Source: an uncultured Saprospiraceae bacterium (lineage in GTDB: Bacteria > Bacteroidota > Bacteroidia > Chitinophagales > Saprospiraceae). Taken from it: a DNA stretch of 64,000 nt. The stretch spans positions 1 through 64,000 of the forward strand of contig CALDEM010000004.1 of assembly GCA_937942435.1 (NCBI GenBank), written 5' to 3'. Both the position numbers and the translations under genes were made by a program. The notes beneath the pieces were generated by a model. It saw nothing but the letters and a program-made list of their open reading frames with translations, did not search any database and was not told the DNA's origin. Shown piece by piece: positions 54,672 to 63,977 of this stretch; the first letter of the stretch is position 1, and each line of letters begins with the position of its first letter.

Positions 54672-57404
54672 ATGACAAAATTTACAAAAGCACTTGTGCT
54701 CGTCTGTCTGACTTTGCTCAGTTCAGCCACGTATGCACAAGAAAGTGAGATGACCTTGGTCACAACTGTAGAAGGTATCTCAGAGTACAAAATGGACAAT
54801 GGGATGAAAGTCTTACTCTTCCCAGACCCTTCTAAACCACAAGTAACAGTCAATGTCACCTATCTCGTTGGTAGTAGACATGAGGACTATGGCGAAACCG
54901 GTATGGCGCACTTGTTAGAACACCTGGTCTTCAAAGGCACACCTGATCACGAAGACATTGCAAAAGAGCTAAAAGATCATGGGGCTTTCTTCAATGGCAC
55001 GACATGGTTTGACAGAACCAACTACTTTGAGACTCTTGCCGCAACTGAAGAAAATATAGAGTGGGCTCTTGAGATGGAAGCAGACCGGATGGTCAACTCC
55101 TTCATCTCTGCTGAAGACCTCGAAAGTGAGATGACAGTGGTCCGTAATGAATTTGAAATGGGAGAAAACAGCCCCACAAGTGTTCTTATGAAACGAGTGA
55201 TGTCTGCCTCTTACCAATGGCATAACTATGGACAGACTACAATCGGGGCAAGAGCAGATCTTGAAAATGTACCAATCGATAAACTCCAAGCCTTTTATAA
55301 AGAATACTATCAACCTGACAATGCAGTTTTGCTTGTCGTCGGAAAATTTGATGAAGAGAAAACGAAAGGAATTATAGAAAGAACATTTGGAGCCATCCCA
55401 AAACCAGAAAGAGTCCTCAATACAACCTACACTAGAGAACCAACACAAGATGGCGAGCGCGAAGTATCATTGAGACGTGTTGGAGACGTACAGGCACTTG
55501 CGGCTATGTACCATATCTGTGCGATGGCTCATCCTGACTATGCGCCATTATCTATACTTACTGAAGTCTTAACTTCTGAACCAGGCGGTCGTCTATATAA
55601 AGCCTTAGTAGAAGAAAAGAAAACTACTAATGTCTGGGGTTGGGCAGCTGGACTTAAAGAGCCCGGGTTCATCTACTTTGGAGCTGACATCTTAAAAGAA
55701 AGTGACATAGAAGATGCGCAGAGCACACTCACTTCTGTCCTTGACAATTTGAAAGAAAATCCTCCTTCATCCGAAGAAGTGGAAAGAGCAAAAACTACTC
55801 TTTTAAAACAATTTGAATTAGCGTTTAACAATAGCCAACAGATAGGCGTATTTGCAAGTAATTACATCGCTTCTGGTGATTGGAGATTAGCATTCTTAGA
55901 TAGAGACAGAGTCAAAGAAGCAACCTTAGAGGATGTCATCCGTGTAGCTGAAAAATACTTCAAGCCTTCTAATCGTACAGTAGGAAAGTTTATCCCAGAG
56001 GCTGAGCCAGAAAGAGTAGAGATCCCAGAAGCGCCAGACATCATGGACGTCGTTGGTAATTATAAAGGTGGTGAAGCCATCAGTCAAGGTGAAGCATTTG
56101 ACCCAACGCCTGAAAATATAGAAGGAAGACTCACAAGAGTGGTCGAGCCAAATAAAATCAACTACGCATTTATGCCAAAAGAAACGCGTGGTGATGCGGT
56201 ACAAGCAGTTCTTTCTTTCAAAAATGGCACGAAGAATAGTCTTGGCAATAATGCTTGGATACCAACTATGACTGGTAACATGTTAGACAAGGGAACCAGT
56301 ACGCATACACGTCAAGAGATTAAAGATGCCTTTGATAATATGAAAGCTAATGTGCGTTTTTCTGGAAGCTATGGAAACGTAACAGTTAATATAGAAACAG
56401 AGCGTGAATATCTCTCAGATGTAATCAAGCTCGTAGGAAAGGTTTTAAAGGACCCAAGTTTTTCTGAAGGCGAATATCAAAAACTAGTAGACGAAAGATT
56501 GGCACAAATAGAAGAGCAAAAGTCACAACCGATGGCCGTTGCTCAACAAGAGATAGGCCGTATCACTAATCCATATCCTAAGTCCGACATCAGATACAAT
56601 GGTACATTTGAAGATGATGTAGAGATGATTAAATCTATAACAATAGACGACTTAAAATCATTCTACAATAAGTTTTATGGAGCTACTAATGCTACTGCCA
56701 CAGTAGTTGGAGACTTTGACCAAGAGGAGATCCAAAGTGTACTTGAAGAAGAGTTTGGCACTTGGAAGAGCAAGACGCCTTATAAAAGAATGGATGCCAT
56801 ACTTTACAAAATCGAAGCTCAAAATAAAAACTTAGAAACTCCTGATAAGGCTAATGCTGGTTTCTTTGCAGGTTCAACTTTTGCAATGCAAGACAATGAT
56901 CCTGACTATCCTGCCCTTATGATGGCTAATTACATATTTGGTGGCGGCGGGCTTAGTTCACGTTTAGCAAATAGAATCCGACAAGAAGAAGGACTTAGTT
57001 ATGGAGTGGGCTCTTACATGAATGCTAACCCATATGTTGAAAAAACAACATGGGGTGCCTATGCCATCTACGCTCCTGAAAATAAGGACGCGTTGGAAAA
57101 AGCTTTTGCTGAAGAATTAGAAAAAGCTCGAACAGAAGGATTTACTGATACTGAAGTAGAAGATGCAAAAAAGGGTTGGGTTCAAAACCAGCAAGTATCA
57201 AGATCTCAAGATGGATATCTAACCAACACGTTAAATAGTTATCTTTCTTATGATAGAACTATGATGTGGAATGCTGAACTTGAAGAGAAGGTTTCAAAAT
57301 TAACAACCGCACAAATCAATGCGGCATTTAAAAAATATGTTGTACCAGAGAATATCTCCTATGTGAAAGCAGGTGACTTTGCAAAAAGTGTCATCAAACC
57401 ATAG
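54672..57404 (+). CDS. M16 family metallopeptidase, double-domain, exported
   Basis: A 910-residue M16 (pitrilysin-like) zinc protease with a signal peptide (ALVLVCLTLLSSATYAQ). The inverted zinc motif HLLEH is at residues 80-84 and the third ligand lies in ESEMTVVRNEFEMG. The second half repeats the fold without a zinc motif, as in two-domain M16 enzymes, and contains LANRIRQEEGLSYGVGSY, the substrate-binding R/Y region. It probably degrades peptides in the periplasm or outside. It ends in a strong terminator. Confidence 0.93.
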   Translation: MTKFTKALVLVCLTLLSSATYAQESEMTLVTTVEGISEYKMDNGMKVLLFPDPSKPQVTVNVTYLVGSRHEDYGETGMAHLLEHLVFKGTPDHEDIAKELKDHGAFFNGTTWFDRTNYFETLAATEENIEWALEMEADRMVNSFISAEDLESEMTVVRNEFEMGENSPTSVLMKRVMSASYQWHNYGQTTIGARADLENVPIDKLQAFYKEYYQPDNAVLLVVGKFDEEKTKGIIERTFGAIPKPERVLNTTYTREPTQDGEREVSLRRVGDVQALAAMYHICAMAHPDYAPLSILTEVLTSEPGGRLYKALVEEKKTTNVWGWAAGLKEPGFIYFGADILKESDIEDAQSTLTSVLDNLKENPPSSEEVERAKTTLLKQFELAFNNSQQIGVFASNYIASGDWRLAFLDRDRVKEATLEDVIRVAEKYFKPSNRTVGKFIPEAEPERVEIPEAPDIMDVVGNYKGGEAISQGEAFDPTPENIEGRLTRVVEPNKINYAFMPKETRGDAVQAVLSFKNGTKNSLGNNAWIPTMTGNMLDKGTSTHTRQEIKDAFDNMKANVRFSGSYGNVTVNIETEREYLSDVIKLVGKVLKDPSFSEGEYQKLVDERLAQIEEQKSQPMAVAQQEIGRITNPYPKSDIRYNGTFEDDVEMIKSITIDDLKSFYNKFYGATNATATVVGDFDQEEIQSVLEEEFGTWKSKTPYKRMDAILYKIEAQNKNLETPDKANAGFFAGSTFAMQDNDPDYPALMMANYIFGGGGLSSRLANRIRQEEGLSYGVGSYMNANPYVEKTTWGAYAIYAPENKDALEKAFAEELEKARTEGFTDTEVEDAKKGWVQNQQVSRSQDGYLTNTLNSYLSYDRTMMWNAELEEKVSKLTTAQINAAFKKYVVPENISYVKAGDFAKSVIKP

Positions 57405-57441
57405 GAACAGGACATACTATTTTTGTTATTGAATTTTGTGT

Positions 57442-57474
57442 AAGCTCAATCTCTACAGAGGTTGAGCTTTTTTT
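57442..57474 (+). terminator. Intrinsic terminator after the M16 peptidase gene
   Basis: AAGCTCAATCTC pairs with GAGGTTGAGCTT (12 bp, one G-U) around TACA. A run of Ts ends within the stop codon of the converging lipocalin-like gene. Confidence 0.85.
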
Positions 57475-57874
57475 ATCGCCTCTCGTACTTATTAAAGCAC
57501 TCTTCTGTGCAAAAAACAAAAGCTGGTTTTAAAATGAGATCATCTCCATCGACCTCAAAAGTAAAGTCTGAGATGTGACCCTCGACAACAACCTCAAAGC
57601 TAAAGCTAAGCACATCATCTGTTGTTACCTCCCAAGTACCAGTAAACTCCTCTTCAAAAATATAAGTAAAAGTGCCATCGCCGTCGATCCGATATACTTC
57701 TCCCCCGATCACATCTTCTACAATCAAATCGCCACCTGCACTGAAAACACGCTGTGTGTGCTGCCATTCTCCGATAATGGAGTCGGTATTAATATTGTCT
57801 TCTATATCAGTACATGAAGAGTATGATATGGCAAACAGCAAAAGTGGTATCAATATCCTAAACAATGCTGACAT
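57473..57874 (-). CDS. Lipocalin-like lipoprotein
   Basis: A 133-residue lipoprotein. The signal MSALFRILIPLLLFAISYSS precedes a cysteine (C21). The body has the lipocalin-like beginning SIIGEWQHTQRVFSAGG, then YRIDGDGTFTYIFEEE and FTGTWEVTTDDVLSFSF, a common beta-barrel pattern in Bacteroidota lipoproteins. Two cysteines near the end (CTEECF) may form a disulfide. Function unknown. Confidence 0.75.
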   Translation of the reverse strand: MSALFRILIPLLLFAISYSSCTDIEDNINTDSIIGEWQHTQRVFSAGGDLIVEDVIGGEVYRIDGDGTFTYIFEEEFTGTWEVTTDDVLSFSFEVVVEGHISDFTFEVDGDDLILKPAFVFCTEECFNKYERR

Positions 57875-57958
57875 AAATTTTTGGCTTGTTTGGGATACTA
57901 CGTTGTAGATCTATATTAGGTTGGGTGTATGTATACCTATACTTGCTAAGTGATCCAC

Positions 57959-58741
57959 TCACAACTCAACTCCCCAGCCATCATAAGAACCCTCAATAGA
58001 CAAAGCCTTCTGATGAAGCCTTAATGTTATATTGCTCAACCGTTCTAAATGCAACATGTCCTTTCTGGAAAAAGATATCACATATGGAAGCGCAGCTTTT
58101 GAGTCAAGCGTATTATCAAGAATCTTATAGTTATTCTGAATCAAAAATCTTCTAAACTCGTGCCGGTCTTCTTCACTTGAAAAGGATGCAAAGTGCTCAA
58201 GCAATACCTTCTCTTTAAAACTAAAACCTTCATCATGGAGTTGATTAAAAGCACGCTTGTTAATCATGGTCTGTAGTAAGAAGTCATCCGGATAGATTAA
58301 CTCGAGATATACTTTCCAGTCTTTGTCTCTTAAGATTTTATAATCAAGTGAGAGACCGTATAGTGCTTCAAGGATTTGATATGCAACTACCGAATCTTGG
58401 ATATAGTAGTAGTTTTTAACTTCACATTGATAAAGTAGTGTGCCTACATCTTCTACATACATAGCAGTTGATAATATACTGTCTATATCTAGTGCTCGCT
58501 CTTCAGAGAGCCTTAAGTCGTCTCCTATAAGCAGACCGTTATCATCGCACTCTATGCCTGACTGTGCAACCTCTAATAAAAAAGGAAGCTCATCAATCGG
58601 TGCCAACTTCTTGATATCTTGATTGAAAGACATGATGCCGGGCTCGTTCTCCCATGTTGCTTCATATTGTCCCCATTGAGCACTTAGACTCAGAGACGTC
58701 ATAGAAAGAAAAACAACTATTATAATTCTGAAAGAGAGCAT
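57959..58741 (-). CDS. Exported DUF695/RraB-like two-domain protein
   Basis: A 260-residue protein with a signal peptide (IIIVVFLSMTSLSLSAQ). The N-terminal part fits DUF695 (TWENEPGIMSFNQDI, LRDKDWKVYLELIYPDDF). The C-terminal 100 residues read like RraB: EHFASFSSEEDRHEFRRFL, VISFSRKDMLHLERLS and SYDGWGVEL, where YDGWG is the RraB hallmark. RraB normally inhibits RNase E in the cytoplasm, so an exported version would need a different role. It starts 28 nt after the next gene upstream stops. Confidence 0.7.
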   Translation of the reverse strand: MLSFRIIIVVFLSMTSLSLSAQWGQYEATWENEPGIMSFNQDIKKLAPIDELPFLLEVAQSGIECDDNGLLIGDDLRLSEERALDIDSILSTAMYVEDVGTLLYQCEVKNYYYIQDSVVAYQILEALYGLSLDYKILRDKDWKVYLELIYPDDFLLQTMINKRAFNQLHDEGFSFKEKVLLEHFASFSSEEDRHEFRRFLIQNNYKILDNTLDSKAALPYVISFSRKDMLHLERLSNITLRLHQKALSIEGSYDGWGVEL

Positions 58742-58769
58742 TTACGAAAGTGTATGAGGCCTATAACTT

Positions 58770-60050
58770 CTATGTTTTGCGCTTTTTCTTCTTAGCCGCG
58801 GGAAACAATACATTATTTAGAATCAACCGATATCCCGGTGATGTCGGATGTAAGTTTAGATCTGTCTCTGGATCATCAACAAAGTGTCTGTAGTCCTCTG
58901 GATCATGGCCCCCGAAAAATGTCCAAGTGCCGTATCCAAATGTTCCATGGATGTATCTAGCTTCATTGACACTTTTATTCTCACCCATGATCAATACATC
59001 AGATTTGATATGATCCTTGTCATATGCTGTTGTTTGGCCCATGAATCCCTTAACTGTTCGAGTATGATTTTGCGTAAGCATCGTCGGGATGACATCCCAC
59101 TTAGCAGAAAAGTCAAATAGTGTAAAATAATCAACCTCAGGTTTGACCGCTCTTTTTTGTGGAGACATATCGATAGATGAGTACTCATACTCCATAGGGT
59201 TCTTAACTAATGTAAAGTCCTTAAAGGCAAAACTTTGTGAGAAGTCGAGCTTTGACTGAGCATTAGGATCTGCACTATCCCCATCATACATCTTCTCGCA
59301 GATGTCAAGTCCTGCTGCTGCGAGTGCAATGTCATATGAATCTGTGGCACTACACATCGCAAACATAAATCCGCCTCCTTCTACATACTCTTTAATTTTT
59401 TGCACCACTGACAACTTCAACTGTGACACTTTAGCGAAACCCAGACTTACAGCCAACTCCTCCATCAATCGTTGATTCTCTCTATACCACATCTCAGTAT
59501 GATATGATCTATAAAACTTGCCATACTGTCCCGTAAAGTCTTCATGGTGAAGGTGAAGCCAGTCATATTCTGCTAATCTGTCTGTTAGCACATCCTTATC
59601 ATATATCGTCTCATATGGTATCTCTGCATAGGTCAGGACCATAGTAACAGCGTCATCCCATGGCTGAACCCTATCTCCGCGTGCAGTGAACTCTGGTGTA
59701 TATACGGCGATCTTAGGTGCCTTTTCGAGTTTGACTACATCCTGATTTTGCTCTGGATTAGCGATTTTGTTTCTTATTGAAGCGAACTCACCATTGCTGA
59801 TCACCTTATAGTTAATGTTACGGATTTTGCACTCTGCTTCTGCTACACTTGTATGCTCAAAGGCAAATGACCCACCTTGATAGTTAAGTAGCCAATAAGC
59901 TTCTAATCCCTTCTCAAGGATCCAATAGGTCATGCCATAGGCCTTAAGATGACTCTTTTGTTGCTCCGCATCCATCGGTATAAGGATGTAAGAAGCCGAT
60001 GCCATCTGCGCCATCATCACGAATATTAGCATGCAGATCAACCTATTCAT
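58770..60050 (-). CDS. Conserved exported protein usually labelled 'asparagine synthetase B'
   Basis: A 426-residue exported protein (signal ICMLIFVMMAQMASA). I recognise it as a Bacteroidota-wide family: ILIPMDAEQQKSHLKAYGM, VQPWDDAVTMVLTYAEIPY and WLHLHHEDFTGQYGKFYRS. It is commonly annotated as asparagine synthetase B, but it has no N-terminal Cys amidotransferase and no ATP-pyrophosphatase loop, so that label is doubtful. The middle looks like a class-I-GATase-like fold, with FMFAMCSATDSYD at the elbow position. Function unknown. Divergent from the VWA gene. Confidence 0.75.
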   Translation of the reverse strand: MNRLICMLIFVMMAQMASASYILIPMDAEQQKSHLKAYGMTYWILEKGLEAYWLLNYQGGSFAFEHTSVAEAECKIRNINYKVISNGEFASIRNKIANPEQNQDVVKLEKAPKIAVYTPEFTARGDRVQPWDDAVTMVLTYAEIPYETIYDKDVLTDRLAEYDWLHLHHEDFTGQYGKFYRSYHTEMWYRENQRLMEELAVSLGFAKVSQLKLSVVQKIKEYVEGGGFMFAMCSATDSYDIALAAAGLDICEKMYDGDSADPNAQSKLDFSQSFAFKDFTLVKNPMEYEYSSIDMSPQKRAVKPEVDYFTLFDFSAKWDVIPTMLTQNHTRTVKGFMGQTTAYDKDHIKSDVLIMGENKSVNEARYIHGTFGYGTWTFFGGHDPEDYRHFVDDPETDLNLHPTSPGYRLILNNVLFPAAKKKKRKT

Positions 60051-60209
60051 ATCTATTTCTTTTCTATTGACCCTATACTAACGCATCCCAAAGAAAAATA
60101 GTCACAGAAATGGCAATAATTATTATTTACTTAATAGATAGAATTCTTCCAAACGCACGTTCATAATATTATCATCTTTGCATCTCATTTTTGATCACAG
60201 AAAGATTTA

Positions 60210-62315
60210 GTGGAGCAACTTAGTTTTCAGTATCCTATTTGGTTAGTCGTATTTTGTATCCTGGGTGCCATATCATTCGCATCACTACTTTATTGGCGCA
60301 CCAAGGAGCTTGACAAAGACAAGAAATGGCTAAAGCCGTTACTGTTTTTCTTAAGGTTCTTGCCGATCATGGCGATCGCGAGTTTACTTTTAGGACCACT
60401 ACTTAAGAAAATCATAGAAGAGACCAAGAGACCTTCTGTAGCTATCGTAATAGACAATAGTCGCTCGATAGGTACATGGATCGATCAATCAGGAAGCAGT
60501 AGTCTCCAGGAAGACATAACAGCGCTTGCAACTGGTCTGAGCGAGCAGTACGCAGTTACCACCTATTCTTTTGGTGATGAGATATCTATACATCAGACTG
60601 ATACGATGTCTTATGATCAAGACATTACTAATATCACGAGCTCGCTTCAGTATATCTCTGATGTATATGAAGGAGAAAACCTTGGTGCAGTCATCTTAGC
60701 GACTGACGGTATATACAATGGTGGGCAAAATCCGCTTTACGCCACTCTACCTGCTAATATCCCAGTCCACAGTATAGCTCTTGGCGATACGACCAAGAGA
60801 AAAGATGCGTCAGTGCAAACCATACTTCATAATGAAGTGGCCTATCTCAATGATGAGATGATCACTCAGGTGGATATAAAGGCTATCAACGCAGGTAATC
60901 AAACGCTCCTCCTTACAGTTGAGAAGGAGACAGGCAGTGGATATACTACTGTTGAAACTAGAAATATCAAGGCTCAAGGGAGTGACTTCTTTGCGACGGA
61001 AGAAATCAAACTGACCTTTAAGGAAGTAGGTATCGCTCACTATCGATATCGGATATCTTCATTGACCAATGAGATCAATAGATCAAACAATAGAAAAGAT
61101 ATATACATCGAAGTACTCGATGCACGCCAAGACATAGGCATCATAGCAGCGGCACCTCATCCGGATATCACGGCACTGAAGCAGATACTGGAGCAAAACA
61201 AAAACTACCAAGTCAAACTCTACTTTGACAATCCATCATCTTCTGAGATTGCAGAGATGGACTTTGCAATCATGCACAATCTCCCATCTGGATCTCGAAA
61301 CATAAACAACCTGATGACTTCGCTCAACAATAGAGCAACACCAAGAATGTTTGTAGTTGGAGAAGGCACCAACTTACCGAGATTCAACGAGTTGCAGTCA
61401 TTAGTCACCATAAGAGGAAGCAGGGGTAGCTCTAATGATGCTCAAGGAGAAGTGGATGGCAGCTTTGAGAACTTCACTTTGTCAGAATCCCTAAAGGCTG
61501 AGATCAAGCGATATCCACCTCTGTCTTCTCCTTTCGGAGAATATACGACCAATGGAAGCTTACAAACACTTCTTCATCAGCGTATCGGGGATATCACTAC
61601 TGACTTTCCTTTGTTGTCATTTGCAGACGTAGACGGGATCAAGACAGCGTATCTCTTAGGTACTGACATATGGAGATGGAAGCTCTTTGACTATCTTCAA
61701 AACGAAAACTTTGATCTCATCACAGAGCTTATTGATAAAGCCATCATCTATACTTCTACCAAGGAGGATAAGCGTAAGTTTAGAGTCAATAGCAACAGTA
61801 ATGTCTATCTCACTAATGACAATGTCACGTTGACTGCTGAGCTATACAACAACAGCTACGAATTGGTCAATGATCCAGAAGCTGTGATACAATTAAAAGA
61901 TGCCGAAGGCAATGCTTATGACTATACCTTCTCGAAGAACGACAAGTTATATCTCTTGGAGTTGGGCAAGCTGAGCCCTGGATCTTATAGTTATAATGCC
62001 GAGACGATCTTTAACGGAGAGCAGTATACCGCTCAAGGCAAATTTGTGGTGAGAGAGATCCAATATGAATTATATGATCTTGAAGCTCAACACAGTTTAC
62101 TTTATGCTCTGGCAGATAAGACTAATGGATCTGTAAGTTATCCAAGTCAGTTAACCGATTTAACTGAGCAGCTACTTAACTCGGACATCATCAAGCCAGT
62201 TATATACCAGAATGTCATCACTAAGCCTCTGATGGACAGCAAATGGTTGTTCTTTCTACTCGTAGTACCGCTCATACTAGAATGGTTGTTAAGAAGGTAC
62301 CACGGCAGTCTGTAA
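60210..62315 (+). CDS. VWA-domain membrane protein with GATase-like region
   Basis: A 701-residue membrane protein starting at GTG; no ATG fits the N-terminal helix better. Two helices (8-28, 42-66) precede a von Willebrand A-like domain with the MIDAS motif D82-x-S84-x-S86 in VIDNSRSIG and LATDGIYNGGQNP. A class-I-GATase-like segment follows (about 310-500, starting IGIIAAAPHPDI). A last helix near the C-terminus ends LILEWLLRRYHGSL. Such proteins are common in Bacteroidota, often near aerotolerance-type (Bat) or regulatory ATPase genes, but none is present here. Confidence 0.75.
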   Translation: MEQLSFQYPIWLVVFCILGAISFASLLYWRTKELDKDKKWLKPLLFFLRFLPIMAIASLLLGPLLKKIIEETKRPSVAIVIDNSRSIGTWIDQSGSSSLQEDITALATGLSEQYAVTTYSFGDEISIHQTDTMSYDQDITNITSSLQYISDVYEGENLGAVILATDGIYNGGQNPLYATLPANIPVHSIALGDTTKRKDASVQTILHNEVAYLNDEMITQVDIKAINAGNQTLLLTVEKETGSGYTTVETRNIKAQGSDFFATEEIKLTFKEVGIAHYRYRISSLTNEINRSNNRKDIYIEVLDARQDIGIIAAAPHPDITALKQILEQNKNYQVKLYFDNPSSSEIAEMDFAIMHNLPSGSRNINNLMTSLNNRATPRMFVVGEGTNLPRFNELQSLVTIRGSRGSSNDAQGEVDGSFENFTLSESLKAEIKRYPPLSSPFGEYTTNGSLQTLLHQRIGDITTDFPLLSFADVDGIKTAYLLGTDIWRWKLFDYLQNENFDLITELIDKAIIYTSTKEDKRKFRVNSNSNVYLTNDNVTLTAELYNNSYELVNDPEAVIQLKDAEGNAYDYTFSKNDKLYLLELGKLSPGSYSYNAETIFNGEQYTAQGKFVVREIQYELYDLEAQHSLLYALADKTNGSVSYPSQLTDLTEQLLNSDIIKPVIYQNVITKPLMDSKWLFFLLVVPLILEWLLRRYHGSL

Positions 62316-62417
62316 ATAATAATATAAGTAGAAAATAAAGCAGGAAGTCGTCGGTCGACTATCGGGAGGAGTGTGTTCTCTTTGGTTTGGCTTGCTTATC
62401 TGGGTATATAAAATAGA
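62316..62417. other. Start of 576-nt intergenic region
   Basis: The first 100 nt after the VWA gene show a short G/C-rich patch (GTCGTCGGTCGACTATCG) with local symmetry (GTCG/CGAC), but no gene. Confidence 0.35.
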
Positions 62418-62449
62418 AAAGCTGGTCGTGATATCAGACGACCAGCTTT
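62418..62449. terminator. 12-bp hairpin, probable terminator of the VWA gene
   Basis: AAAGCTGGTCGT pairs perfectly with ACGACCAGCTTT around GATATCAG. The plus-strand 3' flank is TTTGCAAATT (weak T tract); the minus strand has TTTTCTATTTT, so it may work in both directions. Confidence 0.6.
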
Positions 62450-62450
62450 G

Positions 62451-62473
62451 CAAATTATAATCCCATGAACATA
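62451..62473 (+). repeat. Direct repeat copy 1 (23 nt)
   Basis: CAAATTATAATCCCATGAAC followed by ATA recurs 160 nt downstream with one mismatch. A hairpin AGGCCA-CCTC-TGGCCT lies just after this copy at 62480-62495. Confidence 0.6.
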
Positions 62474-62610
62474 AATCTTAGGCCACCTCTGGCCTGTCTC
62501 AATATAAACTCAAAAACTTTTCAACTTTGGTAGGGAATGAAGCTATTGTAAGTAACTTATATGTTTGTTAATAGAAAGCTGCGAATCCGAAGAGAGCAAC
62601 AATCTATTAA

Positions 62611-62633
62611 CAAATCATAATCCCATGAACATA
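62611..62633 (+). repeat. Direct repeat copy 2 (23 nt)
   Basis: Second copy, with C replacing T at the sixth base. The pair, in a gene-free stretch, suggests a duplicated non-coding element or remains of a mobile piece. No reading frame spans the area. Confidence 0.6.
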
Positions 62634-62821
62634 TCCGAAATGATGGCTGAGACTCGTTAGCCTCTTCTGCCATTGTTTCATGATACAAGTATCGATAATA
62701 AGATTAGCCATATCAAATACAAAATATAGGTATTGTTACTCTATAATAACGATACTTACATATCATAAACACTGATTATCAATTAGTTATGATTATATAT
62801 ACAATAGATAATGTTCTATAA
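62634..62821. other. A/T-rich remainder of the intergenic region
   Basis: No coding frame or further repeat copy is seen. The stretch is strongly A/T rich and leads to the terminator of the converging peroxidase gene. Confidence 0.35.
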
Positions 62822-62852
62822 ATATTTAAAATCGCCTATATGTTACGGCGAT
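62822..62852 (-). terminator. Probable terminator of the cytochrome c peroxidase gene
   Basis: On the minus strand ATCGCC pairs with GGCGAT around a 10-nt loop, followed by TTTAAATATT. It lies 40 nt past the peroxidase stop codon. Confidence 0.6.
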
Positions 62853-62891
62853 ATTTATTTGAAAAAAAGTTGAAAAAAGTGTGAATCGACC

Positions 62892-63977
62892 CTAAAACGG
62901 GGATTGATATCTTGGATCTGAAGTAAAAACTGGATCCTCCAGAGTCTTAATAAATGCTATTAATGCTCCTCTATCCGTCTCGCTTAAGTTCAAGACTCTT
63001 AGATTGGGATCGACATTTCGTGAAAACTGAACTTGGGTGTCATAATGGTTCAACACGTCTTCAAATGAAGAAAATCGACCATCATGCATATAGGGAGCAC
63101 TCTTGAAGATGTTTCTAAGCGTAGGCACCCTAAACTTACCATTATCAAAAGGAGTGCCTGTCACCTCTCCTCTGCCTATATCAGTGAGGTCCCCAACATC
63201 AGGATTATCCAGTCCGTTGTTGAAGTATTCGTTTGTGGTGAATAAGGGTGCATTATGACAATGACCACATTCTGCATGTCTTCTCACATCAGGTTCTATA
63301 TCAAAGAAGATGTTATGGCCTAGTAACTCCTCATCTGTGAACACAGCGATCCCATCGATCACTTGATCATATCGTGATTGTCCACTACTGATTAGTGTAC
63401 GCTCGAACTGAGCAAGTGCTTTAGCGGCTAAATCCTTTGTGATCCCAGTAGTATCGGTTATGCCAAAAGCTTCTCTAAACAATCTTGGATAAAGCTCATG
63501 CGACTGTAGCTCACTTATGACATCTGGCCAAGTATGATGCAACTCTATAGGATCTTCGACCGGCAGAAGCGCTTGCTCTTCTAATGTAGCCACCCGACCA
63601 TCCCAGAAGAGACCATTGTTATTAAATCCTATGTCCAACAAACTCATAGAGCTCCTCTGGCCCGTGATCCCATCGATACCCGGAGAGACACTGTTGTTGT
63701 CAGTAAAGCTTCCTTCTGGCAGATGACAAGAAGAACAGCTCAAGCTGTTATCAGCAGATAGTATAGGGTCATAAAACAATCGTCTACCAAGCACTACCCC
63801 TTGATCTGTCAAAGGATTGTCCTGAGGGATAATCATTTGAGGAAAGTGATCAGGTATATCTAACTCATACTCTGTAGGCTCAAATGGAATATCCAAAAGG
63901 CTACTTGGGGCAGGCATATCCTCGCAACATGCTACCAGCACAATTAACATGACAAATGAGGTTATTCTCCAGATCAT
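62892..63977 (-). CDS. Di-haem cytochrome c peroxidase/MauG family lipoprotein
   Basis: A 361-residue lipoprotein (lipobox LVAC, C17) with two haem c sites: CSSCH (residues 81-85) and CGHCH (237-241). Other family features are GRRLFYDPILSADNSLS, GLFWDGRVATLEEQALLP, GKFRVPTLRNIFKSAPYMHDG and a C-terminal LSETDRGALIAFIKTL. It reduces hydrogen peroxide or oxidises a partner using electrons from periplasmic cytochromes. No partner cytochrome is nearby in the window. Confidence 0.92.
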   Translation of the reverse strand: MIWRITSFVMLIVLVACCEDMPAPSSLLDIPFEPTEYELDIPDHFPQMIIPQDNPLTDQGVVLGRRLFYDPILSADNSLSCSSCHLPEGSFTDNNSVSPGIDGITGQRSSMSLLDIGFNNNGLFWDGRVATLEEQALLPVEDPIELHHTWPDVISELQSHELYPRLFREAFGITDTTGITKDLAAKALAQFERTLISSGQSRYDQVIDGIAVFTDEELLGHNIFFDIEPDVRRHAECGHCHNAPLFTTNEYFNNGLDNPDVGDLTDIGRGEVTGTPFDNGKFRVPTLRNIFKSAPYMHDGRFSSFEDVLNHYDTQVQFSRNVDPNLRVLNLSETDRGALIAFIKTLEDPVFTSDPRYQSPF

